A stretch of 64,000 bases of DNA from the NCBI GenBank assembly GCA_028279185.1, contig JANQSS010000141.1:1-64000 (forward strand), written 5' to 3'. Positions 19,301 to 26,743 of the stretch are shown here, piece after piece; within the stretch, counting starts at the first letter, position 1; each line of letters starts with the position of its first letter. Origin of the DNA: Saprospiraceae bacterium. Its GTDB lineage: Bacteria; Bacteroidota; Bacteroidia; Chitinophagales; Saprospiraceae. Under the pieces are notes generated by a model. It was not told where the DNA came from and did not search any database. It saw only the letters and a list, made by a program, of their open reading frames with translations. The translations under genes were made by a program, and so were the position numbers.

Positions 19301-19604
19301 CAACCTGATTGCCGGCGAAGTAAACATCGATATAACCGTCGTTGTTTATATCGCCAAGTGCAACACCAGCGCCATTGTAAAAATAATTGTAGGAAAAATA
19401 ATTTTCAGTTGGAGACTCAGCAATGCGATTAGTAAAATGAACTTTTGACGTTGAAGGCGGTATGCTCTCGAAAAGTGTTTGCGCAGAGGTATTTTTCGAA
19501 TTTTTCATAGAACTATTTTTCTCATTGGCATTATCGTTGCATGCACATACAGCACACATAAAAATGCAGTAGAAAATTAGTTTATACCCCAGTCGCCAGG
19601 CCAT
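16323..19604 (-). CDS. FG-GAP/VCBS repeat lipoprotein with ASPIC/UnbV domain (CRTAC1-like)
   Basis: A 1093-residue probable lipoprotein. It opens MAWRLGYKLIFYC with a short hydrophobic stretch and a cysteine near residue 22 (VCAC/N), a weak lipobox. Repeated calcium-binding FG-GAP blades recur along its length (VALGDINNDGYIDVYFAGN, SMIDINADGWLDIYVC, VDGDGDQDLYVA, WSDIDADGDMDLLISG). They would form two beta-propellers, around residues 65-490 and 640-930. Between them lies an ASPIC/UnbV module (NPDGIGATINV...LPLGNHEISEIEIIWSDGKKQ). Such proteins sit on the Bacteroidota cell surface and are often linked to polysaccharide uptake, but no SusC/SusD pair is nearby. The frame could open at a TTG two codons earlier; the ATG at 19604 is preferred. 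Confidence 0.85.
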   Translation of the reverse strand: MAWRLGYKLIFYCIFMCAVCACNDNANEKNSSMKNSKNTSAQTLFESIPPSTSKVHFTNRIAESPTENYFSYNYFYNGAGVALGDINNDGYIDVYFAGNQVGNKLYQNNGNFNFTDISKASKTDVSDRWCTGASMIDINADGWLDIYVCAAGGSQDPTKRKNLLFVNQRDGTFIESAEAYGLADPGYSTQAYFWDYDKDNDVDIYVVNHRVDFKNNSKINSEIARDIHPATSDQLYENRNGKFINVTEKAGIQNKAWGLSASIADFDENGWPDIYVTNDFLEPDLLYLNQKDGTFIEASKRHFKHISFYGMGSDVGDINNDGHMDLFVLDMVSEDHVRSKRNMASMSNTNFWNMVKVGYHYQYMANTLQLNNGQGSFSEIASLAGISKTDWSWAPLIVDFDMDGYQDIFVTNGIKRDVTDNDFKIRAQKVVDNGEKLTAVRALEMMTSAKISNYAFKNKGDLTFSKSQKRWGLDQPLNSNGAMYADLDNDNDFDLVINNIDAFASIYSNSTNNKRVVRFELKGPPSNPDGIGATINVNLKGGGKLSRTKYPNRGFMSSFSGDILLPLGNHEISEIEIIWSDGKKQTIYDDVKSEYVLSYEKAVRSTKKKSMTSLFQEAGKGYQIDFIHQENQYDDFIKEILLPHRQSRMGPALAIGDINVDGHADVFFGNGFGQSRSCFIQESDMLLKHQFSPSGKDKEDVDAIFFDVDGDGDQDLYVACGGNEYLPGHSAYQDELLINNGKGSFYKSSHLPTIRSSSRCVSVGDYDGDNDLDLFVGGGSMPQHYPRSERSYLLKNENGKLTDATPEHLQNPGIVSDVAWSDIDADGDMDLLISGEWMPVMIAYNENGVLGIPKPISKGAGWYFHVSAHDINKDGRKDIIAGNIGKNNKFQPSYDRPLHIYLNDFDKNGSHDIVLSKDKGDYELPIRGRECSSEQMPFIQDEFPTYQAFAEANLTEIYGDELSDAFHLEAHDFAHHVFFQQDDGEFSQQELPNDVQRSPLMAVQSVEINGTTYYAYAGNFYPAEVETIRYDAGIGGLLVCDNGTLMSVDNSGVLLEDDTRKLVTLNLINGGTALIAASNNGKPKTIVVNHLNH

Positions 19605-19699
19605 GATCAAGATCAGCGCTAATAAAGACGAAAGTTAAAATAAATTACGAATACAAACGGCTCAAAAGTGAAACACATTTGCTTTCAACGGGAAAGTCT

Positions 19700-22171
19700 T
19701 TATTCTTCTTCGTCGACGTCGTCTGACTTTCGAACAACAGCCACATCTGCTATCGCATCTTCGTTTTGTAAATTGATGACTTTAACACCTTGTGTGGCGC
19801 GTCCCATTTCACGAAGGTCGTCGACATTCATCCGAATTACAATACCGTCTTTGCTAGTAATCATTAGGTCATCATCCGCAGTTACGGCCTTCAAAGCAGC
19901 CATCCGGCCAGTTTTCGAAGTTACTTTGAGCGTCTTGACACCTTTGCCACCGCGATTCGTAATACGGTAGTCCTCTAGTGAAGAACGTTTTCCAAGTCCT
20001 TTTTCAGATATGACGAGTACTGATGTGGAATCGTCTTCAGGATCTACGCAAATCATGCCCACAACATAATCAGTGGCGTCGTCAAGTTTAAGCCCTCTAA
20101 CACCGGCAGCCGATCGTCCCATGGCACGAACTTTCTCTTCTTCAAATCGGATTGCGCGACCATCTGCATTAGCAATTAATATTTGGCTATCGCCTGTTGT
20201 TAATTTCGCTTCGATGAGTTGGTCGCCTTCGTTAATTGTTATGGCATTAATCCCATTTGTTCGAGGACGAGAAAAAGCTTCAACTATAGTCTTTTTTATA
20301 AGGCCTTTTTTAGTACAGAAAACGATAAAGTGATTGTTGATAAATTCCTCATCCGTTAAGTCTTCAATATTTATGTAGGCCTTGACCTTATCTTCCTTAG
20401 GTAATTGAATTAAATTTTGAATTACGCGTCCAGACGAAGTTTTGGATGCTTCTGGAATTTCATAAACACGTATCCAAAAACAACGACCTTGTTCCGTAAA
20501 CAACAAAAGATAATTGTGATTACTTGCCACAAACATGTGCTCGATATAATCCGTATCGCGAGTCTTGCTACCTCTTGAGCCTCGACCACCTCTGGATTGT
20601 ACGCGGTATTCGCTAACTTGCGTGCGCTTTATATACCCTAAATGCGAAATAGTAACGACTGACTTATAATTCGGAATCATATCTTCAATACTGATTTCTC
20701 CATCAGCATATGTGATGTCCGTTCGTCTTTCGTCACCAAACACCTCTTTTATTTCAATTAATTCTTCTTTAACGATATTTTTTTGCATTTCTTCACTTGC
20801 CAAAATCGCTTTGAAATGCGCTATTTTTTTCTGCAATTCATCGTATTCCTCTTTGATTTTATCCCGTTCGAGACCCGTTAATTTTTGAAGTCGCATTTCA
20901 AGGATGGCCTTTGCCTGTATCTCTGATAAATCAAATGTTGACATTAATCCATCTTTGGCAATTTCGACTGTTCGACTTGCTCTGATTAAGGCGATTACTT
21001 CATCAAGATTATCCAAGGCAATTAACAGCCCTTCTAATATGTGCGCCCGTTCTTCAGCTTTTCGCAGATCATATTTTGTACGGCGAACAATGACTTCAAT
21101 TCTGAAGTCGATAAAATGACGAAGCATGTCTTTTAACGTCAATGTCATCGGTCGACCATTGACTAGAGCTATATTATTAACTCCATAAGAGGATTGCAAC
21201 GCCGTATACTTAAAGAGTTTGCTCAGTACGACATTTGCCAATGCATCCCGTTTGATTTCGATCACAATGCGCAGCCCTCTTCGATCTGATTCATCTCTAA
21301 CGGCACTAATTCCCTGAATGCGGTCTTCATTTACAAGATCCGCTATTTTTCGAATAAGGTTAGCCTTATTAACTTGAAAAGGAATTTCATCGACTATGAT
21401 CGTTTCTTTCCCATTCGATTCTGTTTCAATACGCGCCTTTGCACGTACGATGACCCGTCCACGACCCGTCATGTAAGCTTCACGCACACCACTCAAACCG
21501 TAAATAGTTCCTCCGGTTGGAAAATCGGGAGCCTTTATATAGTTATCCATCAATTCTTCGATGGATATATCAGGGTTATCAATATACGCCTCAAGGCCAT
21601 TTACAACTTCGGTCAAATTGTGGGGCAGCATATTGGTCGCCATGCCTACAGCAATTCCCGATGCACCATTAATTAGCAGGTTTGGGATGCGCGTGGGAAG
21701 AATAGTGGGTTCCTCAAGTGAGTCATCGAAGTTGAGCTCAAAATCGACGGTTTCTTTTTTAATGTCATCCATTACCCGATCAGCGATTCGGGCAAGTCGG
21801 GCTTCTGTGTATCGCATTGCAGCTGGACTATCCCCATCCATCGATCCGAAATTTCCCTGGCCGTCAACCAATGGATATCGAAGAGACCAATCTTGTGCCA
21901 TACGGACCATGGCATCGTAAACGGATCCATCTCCATGTGGGTGATACTTACCGAGTACTTCACCGACAATTCTTGCCGATTTTTTATGTGCTTTAGATGG
22001 TGTTAATCCGAGTTGTTCCATTCCATACAGGATGCGTCGATGTACAGGTTTTAAACCATCTCGAACATCAGGTAATGCACGCGCCACAATAACTGACATC
22101 GAGTAATCGATGTAAGCCGATTTCATCTCATCCTCAATATTTATTGGAATGATTCTCTGATCGTTACTCAT
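19700..22171 (-). CDS. gyrA: DNA gyrase subunit A
   Basis: An 823-residue type IIA topoisomerase subunit that, with GyrB, introduces negative supercoils. Recognised from the opening [20 protein letters not shown], the active-site tyrosine Y121 in [11 protein letters not shown], the GyrA-box-like QSRGGRG in the C-terminal beta-pinwheel, and the acidic tail DVDEEE. The pinwheel with its box distinguishes gyrase from ParC. At the quinolone-determining region the sequence is [11 protein letters not shown], so residue 82 (E. coli Ser83) is glycine, while the acidic residue equivalent to Asp87 is retained. No gyrB is in the window. Upstream on the minus strand, TACCTTTG (22218-22211) fits a -7 box. 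Confidence 0.97.
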   Translation of the reverse strand: MSNDQRIIPINIEDEMKSAYIDYSMSVIVARALPDVRDGLKPVHRRILYGMEQLGLTPSKAHKKSARIVGEVLGKYHPHGDGSVYDAMVRMAQDWSLRYPLVDGQGNFGSMDGDSPAAMRYTEARLARIADRVMDDIKKETVDFELNFDDSLEEPTILPTRIPNLLINGASGIAVGMATNMLPHNLTEVVNGLEAYIDNPDISIEELMDNYIKAPDFPTGGTIYGLSGVREAYMTGRGRVIVRAKARIETESNGKETIIVDEIPFQVNKANLIRKIADLVNEDRIQGISAVRDESDRRGLRIVIEIKRDALANVVLSKLFKYTALQSSYGVNNIALVNGRPMTLTLKDMLRHFIDFRIEVIVRRTKYDLRKAEERAHILEGLLIALDNLDEVIALIRASRTVEIAKDGLMSTFDLSEIQAKAILEMRLQKLTGLERDKIKEEYDELQKKIAHFKAILASEEMQKNIVKEELIEIKEVFGDERRTDITYADGEISIEDMIPNYKSVVTISHLGYIKRTQVSEYRVQSRGGRGSRGSKTRDTDYIEHMFVASNHNYLLLFTEQGRCFWIRVYEIPEASKTSSGRVIQNLIQLPKEDKVKAYINIEDLTDEEFINNHFIVFCTKKGLIKKTIVEAFSRPRTNGINAITINEGDQLIEAKLTTGDSQILIANADGRAIRFEEEKVRAMGRSAAGVRGLKLDDATDYVVGMICVDPEDDSTSVLVISEKGLGKRSSLEDYRITNRGGKGVKTLKVTSKTGRMAALKAVTADDDLMITSKDGIVIRMNVDDLREMGRATQGVKVINLQNEDAIADVAVVRKSDDVDEEE

Positions 22172-22210
22172 GAAATATTTCTTTTATGTAAGTGTTTCCG
22201 AAAAAGTCTC

Positions 22211-22218
22211 CAAAGGTA
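22211..22218 (-). promoter_or_regulatory. Candidate -7 box of the gyrA promoter
   Basis: On the minus strand this reads TACCTTTG, matching TAnnTTTG, 40 bases upstream of the gyrA ATG. A TTTTG lies upstream, but only 14 bases away, shorter than usual, so the call is tentative. Confidence 0.35.
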
Positions 22219-22392
22219 CTGATTTGGGGTGACAAAATGAAGCATTTATGAGTCAAGAATGCACGATTATTCCTACACTTCACACCGATTGCACCGTCTT
22301 TGCGCAGTCATTCTTTCCAAGGGTAATTTGACCCCTTTCTCCAATCCATTTTTCGGCGGTTGGTCGATGCACTTAATATTCCATTTAGCTGG

Positions 22393-22422
22393 TTTGCATC
22401 ACAAATAAACAAGCTATATTTG
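22393..22422 (+). promoter_or_regulatory. Bacteroidota-type promoter of the SRP RNA gene
   Basis: TTTG at 22393-22396 (-33 element) and TATATTTG at 22415-22422 (-7 element, TAnnTTTG) are separated by 18 bases. The predicted start is about 22428-22430, exactly where the SRP RNA helix begins. This is the best promoter in the window. Confidence 0.8.
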
Positions 22423-22427
22423 CGGCC

Positions 22428-22526
22428 GGTGAGCGTCATGCGGCCAGCTCCTGCTAAATCCCCCCAGGGCGGAAACGCAGCAAGGGTAGGCGGTTGTAGC
22501 GGTTCGGCGTGATTGCTCACTTTTTT
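22428..22526 (+). ncRNA. ffs: Signal recognition particle RNA (small bacterial 4.5S type)
   Basis: The RNA of the signal recognition particle, which binds Ffh and targets nascent membrane and secreted proteins. The apical part contains CCCCAGGGCGGAAACGCAG, followed by CAAGGGTA: the GGAA tetraloop and the conserved Ffh-binding internal loop in the form seen in Bacteroidota. The ends close the long hairpin: GTGAGC (22429-22434) pairs with GCTCAC (22515-22520), and the adjoining GTCATGC pairs with GCGTGAT with wobble pairs and one bulge. A T-run at 22521-22526 follows directly, so the terminal helix doubles as terminator. The length is near 99 nt. Both ends are estimated from structure and promoter. 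Confidence 0.9.
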
Positions 22527-22599
22527 CTTTTCCAACCTTCTTAATTCGATCGATTTTGGTTCTGGGTGTGAACGCGGACGCCAGTTTTGTTGTACTTTA

Positions 22600-25287
22600 A
22601 TGCAGATGAAATGGTCATTTCTAGCCCTATTGGTGTTTCAAGTATTGTCGCTTTGTGCAGAAGGTACACGAGAACTAGCACCAAACCCCTCAATTTTGGT
22701 CAAGGGTGTACAAACGACAGATGTGACCGCAATTTACATTGGTGCGAGTTCCTATGGTAACTTCGCTAATCACAATGGTGAACTTCCGTCGACACGGCTA
22801 AATGTGCGTATCCTCGATCCCGCTAGCGAATGCTTATACATTGGATTTAGCAGTGCTGACGAACCTTTTAACGGGCTTGGTCAGGTAATGTATGTAGCGC
22901 ATGTTTTCGACCCAGCAGGTAACCTGATATTTTCTAGTGATACGATAAGTGACTCATCCACCACTCAGATAAAGAACTGGCGAGAGGCCTTTAATGGCCC
23001 TGTTCAGCTTGTGGGGAACCAAGGTTACAATGCACTTCATATTTCAAGCACGGCTCTTCAGAGTGCTGGATGGACCGGCGAAGGGGATTATTTTGTAAAA
23101 TTTCAACGCATCGATAATCCCTCTCAACCGTATTATATTCCATTTTGGGATATCACCGTTGCCGACTGTTCACGCAGCGAGCATGCAGAGCGAGTCGGCC
23201 GCGTCTGGTCTTATCAGTGGGCTCTTTTTACACCACCCGCTACCTCTGCCGGATCGAATTTTGATCGCCCATTTAATGGCACTTTTTATATAGTCGATCC
23301 TGATGATGTAGATACAACGTCAGCGTTTATTACCAAAATGGATTTCAATAATAGTCAGTTTCGCGGTGCAGCCTTTAGTGTTGCACTCAACAGTTTTGGT
23401 GCCAGACGTGATGGAACAATTGAAGAGAATAGGCGCAGTGTATACAATCGTAATTCTATAATTGAAGAATATCCGGTGTTTCTAAACGATCCTGTTGACT
23501 TGTACAAAACTGCAAACGTTAATGGTCTGGAAATATTAGGATCTTCCGGCTGTATGCCTCATAATTTCTGCTTTCGAGCTCGTCCATTTGTTAATGGCGT
23601 AATCGAAATGCTTGTTGATCTACATGGAAGCAATAATGAATACGATGAAAACTCAAAAGATGTCATAATTCATGTAGAAGTGGATGTGGCAGAAATTGGC
23701 CAGGAGATTTGCGTTCCATGGGATGGAGTCGACGGACTTGGAAATTATATTGGAGATGAAAACCTCGATTCCATATCAATTCGTACTTTTTTACGTCAAG
23801 GAATCTACCATTTTCCTATTTATGATGTTGAACATATTGGTGTCGGATTTAAAATTGAAACGGTACGCCCAGTTGGCATTGCACCACTATTATATTATGA
23901 TGATCGAGATATTCCAGAGTCCAACGGGACCAACAGCCCACTTATTAATTTAAATGGATGTGAAACCCCTTGTCATACCTGGCGTTTAAAGGAAACCAAC
24001 CCGAATGCTGGATTTGGTAATGAAAATACTATAAATTCATGGTGGTATGCTCGAACATTAATTGATATTAATAAGGTCGCAATTCGACCCGGTAAAGAAA
24101 TTAATTTATTTGCAAAATTTTGTAGCGGAGGCCAAGTGGAAATACGCGATACAATATTTAAAAATCCGGGTGTCTTTTCTTGGAAATATCAAACCTGGTT
24201 TGGTTGTGACAGTATTATTCGACTTCACATCGATGAAATTCTTCCTGATGCGATTATTGCGGAAAGTGCCCAAATATTAAACTGTTATGATCCTATTATT
24301 GAACTTAATGGTGGATTATCACCGCCATTTAAAGATTTAATATTTGAGTGGAGTCGCACCGATGGAATTCCAATTGATAGTGCTAACTCGCAAACTATCA
24401 CCGTTGATCGCCCAGGTACTTACATCCTTTCCATACATGATAAAGATGTTGGCTGCCCTGACAAAACATCAGTTGAAATTCTGGAAGATTTTTCGCTCCC
24501 AGAAATTGATTTAGTTCATGTTCCCACTTTAAAGTGTCGGAATATCGGCAAGAAGATATTGGTGTCGCCAATGGAGACAGAAGATAAATATGATATTGAA
24601 TGGACAACAAATACAGGAGAATTTGAGTCTGACCGAAATGTGTTTAGTCCCACAATTCTTTCGCCAGGTAAATATTATTTTTCGATTACCGATATTGAAT
24701 CGGGATGTGTAGTATTCGATTCAGTGGATGTCATTCGGGATTCACTTTCTTACTTGGAAATTATGATTGATGATATACTCGAATTTGACTTTTGTGAGCG
24801 TGTTTCAATAGATACGGAAATAAGTTCGACCGCCTACGAATCGATTGTATGGACCCCATCAGATCGCTTGTCGTGCAGTGATTGCTTAAGTCCACAGCTA
24901 CTAACGGATCACGCACCTTTATTGACCATTACGGTCACGGACACGAATGGCTGCATTAAAAAACAAAATGTCTTGATTGAATTAGAACGCGATTTTAAAC
25001 TATTCATTCCATCCGCTTTTTCGCCTAATAATGATGGAATAAATGATGTATTAAAAATATTTTCATCAACTTGTCCGGTTGAAATCGTGGCCTTTACGAT
25101 TTTTGATAGGTGGGGGAACAAGGTGTTTGAAAGACAGAATTTCATATCAACCGAAATGGATGTAGGATGGGGTGGGTACATACGCAATTCCAATTTTAGC
25201 CCGGAAACCTACGCGTATGTATTACAAGTCCGTACGTACAACGATAACCTCATAACTCAATCCGGAAATATCCACCTCATTCGATAA
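22600..25287 (+). CDS. Large secreted protein with C-terminal CHU_C (type IX secretion, type B sorting) domain
   Basis: An 895-residue exported protein. The ATG at 22600 gives a good signal peptide (MKWSFLALLVFQVLSLCAEG); the longer frame from 22513 would start inside the SRP RNA and is rejected. The body (about 25-500) is beta-rich with no enzyme motif I recognise. A GCDSII motif (about 550) matches the motif repeated in the protein at 37256. Ig-like segments with PGTYILSIHDKDVGC and PGKYYFSITDIESGC resemble PKD/SprB-type modules. The last 90 residues are the CHU_C domain: FIPSAFSPNNDGINDVLKI, IFDRWGNKVFE, and an end with PETYAYVLQV. That domain directs type IX export and surface attachment or release. 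The role is probably adhesion or matrix, by analogy only. Confidence 0.85.
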   Translation: MQMKWSFLALLVFQVLSLCAEGTRELAPNPSILVKGVQTTDVTAIYIGASSYGNFANHNGELPSTRLNVRILDPASECLYIGFSSADEPFNGLGQVMYVAHVFDPAGNLIFSSDTISDSSTTQIKNWREAFNGPVQLVGNQGYNALHISSTALQSAGWTGEGDYFVKFQRIDNPSQPYYIPFWDITVADCSRSEHAERVGRVWSYQWALFTPPATSAGSNFDRPFNGTFYIVDPDDVDTTSAFITKMDFNNSQFRGAAFSVALNSFGARRDGTIEENRRSVYNRNSIIEEYPVFLNDPVDLYKTANVNGLEILGSSGCMPHNFCFRARPFVNGVIEMLVDLHGSNNEYDENSKDVIIHVEVDVAEIGQEICVPWDGVDGLGNYIGDENLDSISIRTFLRQGIYHFPIYDVEHIGVGFKIETVRPVGIAPLLYYDDRDIPESNGTNSPLINLNGCETPCHTWRLKETNPNAGFGNENTINSWWYARTLIDINKVAIRPGKEINLFAKFCSGGQVEIRDTIFKNPGVFSWKYQTWFGCDSIIRLHIDEILPDAIIAESAQILNCYDPIIELNGGLSPPFKDLIFEWSRTDGIPIDSANSQTITVDRPGTYILSIHDKDVGCPDKTSVEILEDFSLPEIDLVHVPTLKCRNIGKKILVSPMETEDKYDIEWTTNTGEFESDRNVFSPTILSPGKYYFSITDIESGCVVFDSVDVIRDSLSYLEIMIDDILEFDFCERVSIDTEISSTAYESIVWTPSDRLSCSDCLSPQLLTDHAPLLTITVTDTNGCIKKQNVLIELERDFKLFIPSAFSPNNDGINDVLKIFSSTCPVEIVAFTIFDRWGNKVFERQNFISTEMDVGWGGYIRNSNFSPETYAYVLQVRTYNDNLITQSGNIHLIR

Positions 25288-25335
25288 GTAAGTGCGATTT
25301 CTATTTCTTTTTTGTAAATTCTCTAACTTCACAGA

Positions 25336-25695
25336 ATGAATGTAGAAGACCTGCGAAATTACTGCTTATCGAAGCCCGGGGTTGAAGAGACAATACCTTT
25401 TGGGCCTGACACATTGGTGTTTAAAATAGGAAATAAAATGTTCGCCGCTATGGGGTTGGAGTGGGAAGAAGCGGCAATTAACCTTAAATGCGACCCGGAG
25501 CGTGCCGAAGAATTGCGTGATCGGTATGATGCAATCATTCCAGGGTACCACATGAATAAGAAGCATTGGAATACAGTATACACAGAACGCGATCTTGATG
25601 TTGAATTAGTCGAATCGCTTATAGATCATTCTTATGATCTGGTATTTTCAAAATTACCAAAAAACGTTCGACTTTCCGTTTCCAAAAATGCGTGA
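25336..25695 (+). CDS. MmcQ/YjbR family protein
   Basis: A 119-residue cytoplasmic protein of the YjbR fold (double-wing DNA-binding-like). Recognised by the start MNVEDLRNYCLSKPGVEETI, the PFGPDTLVFKIGNKMFA strand pair, NLKCDPERAEELRD, and the hallmark PGYHMNKKHWNTVY near residue 75. Family members are small proteins of uncertain role; DNA binding is suggested from structure, not proven. It overlaps the downstream FAD oxidoreductase gene by 8 bases, so the two are probably co-translated. Confidence 0.9.
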   Translation: MNVEDLRNYCLSKPGVEETIPFGPDTLVFKIGNKMFAAMGLEWEEAAINLKCDPERAEELRDRYDAIIPGYHMNKKHWNTVYTERDLDVELVESLIDHSYDLVFSKLPKNVRLSVSKNA

Positions 25696-26743
25696 AGACA
25701 TAATCATTATCGGGCAAGGGTTGGCTGGTTCGATCCTGGCACTCCAATCAATCGAACGTGGGAAACGTGTATTCATCATTGATGAAGGTAAAATCAATAC
25801 ATCTAGCAAAATTGCCGCCGGGTTGGTAAACCCAATAACCGGTAGGCGATTTGTTAAAAGTTGGAAGTTCGATGAATTGAGTGCATATGCCCGAAATTTT
25901 TACCGAGACATGGAAGCAAGGTTTGGTGAGCATTTCATTTTTGATCTTCCACTTATCCGTGTTGTAGAAGATCGGCGATTTGTGGATGACATTGAAGCAA
26001 AAACAATGGATGAACATTACGGTAAATTTATCCAAAGGACTGAAGTGCCAAAACAGTCCTATATAGCAGACTCACCTCTTACATATAAAGTTAATCACGC
26101 ATTTCGGGTAGACATTTCTAATTTGATTGAAGCATGTAGAAAGTATTTTGAAAAAATTGGCTGCTTTCTTGAATCGAATTTTAAGTTCGATCGACTTAAT
26201 GTCCAGGAGGGACATATTGAATATGAAAATAGAAAAGCCAGTACTATCGTTTTTTGTGAAGGAGCAGCAGGCAGGAATAATCCATTTTTCGACTACTTAC
26301 CATTTCAACCGACAAAAGGAGAGTTGTTCGAACTGAAACAAGACCACTTATTACATTTTGCCTATAAACACGACTTAGCCCTGATACCCAAAGATTCGGA
26401 CATACTTTGGTGCGGGGCATTGAATTTTTGGGAATTTACAGATGACAAGCCGTCAAATGAAGGCGAAATGATATTGCTGCAAAAATTGAAGAAGTTTTAT
26501 CGTCCGACACCGTTTATCCATCGGCACCTGGCGGCTATTCGACCTACCGTTAAGGATAGACGGCCTTTGATTGGGCAGCACCCTTCACTTAAACGACTGT
26601 ATATTTTTAATGGGCTAGGCACCAAAGGCACATTGCTTGCTCCATATTTCGGCAATCAGCTGCTAGATCTGATAGAAAACAATGAGCCCCTGTTAAAAGA
26701 AGTAGACATTGGACGGTTTGCTGACCTTCAGAATGCGAAATAA
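25688..26743 (+). CDS. FAD-dependent oxidoreductase of the DAO family
   Basis: A 351-residue flavoprotein from the ATG at 25688, giving MREDIIIIGQGLAGSILAL with the Rossmann GxGxxG motif at the very N-terminus. The longer frame from 25634 would add 18 residues before this strand and lie further inside the yjbR gene. A conserved FAD-contact helix (INTSSKIAAGLVNPITGRRF) and a C-terminal IRPTVKDRRPLIGQ...FNGLGTKGTLLAP fit the D-amino-acid oxidase/glycine oxidase group. The substrate is unknown. The gene is common in Bacteroidota next to yjbR. The 3' end overlaps the convergent DUF5686 gene by 16 bases. Confidence 0.85.
   Translation: MREDIIIIGQGLAGSILALQSIERGKRVFIIDEGKINTSSKIAAGLVNPITGRRFVKSWKFDELSAYARNFYRDMEARFGEHFIFDLPLIRVVEDRRFVDDIEAKTMDEHYGKFIQRTEVPKQSYIADSPLTYKVNHAFRVDISNLIEACRKYFEKIGCFLESNFKFDRLNVQEGHIEYENRKASTIVFCEGAAGRNNPFFDYLPFQPTKGELFELKQDHLLHFAYKHDLALIPKDSDILWCGALNFWEFTDDKPSNEGEMILLQKLKKFYRPTPFIHRHLAAIRPTVKDRRPLIGQHPSLKRLYIFNGLGTKGTLLAPYFGNQLLDLIENNEPLLKEVDIGRFADLQNAK

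Noticed and set aside
22308-22535. Minus-strand ORF of 75 codons over the SRP RNA
   Set aside because: It lies antisense to the structured RNA and its promoter and has no recognisable protein feature.
22513-22599. Longer N-terminus of the secreted protein starting inside the SRP RNA
   Set aside because: It would start within the RNA gene, and the signal peptide is complete from the ATG at 22600.
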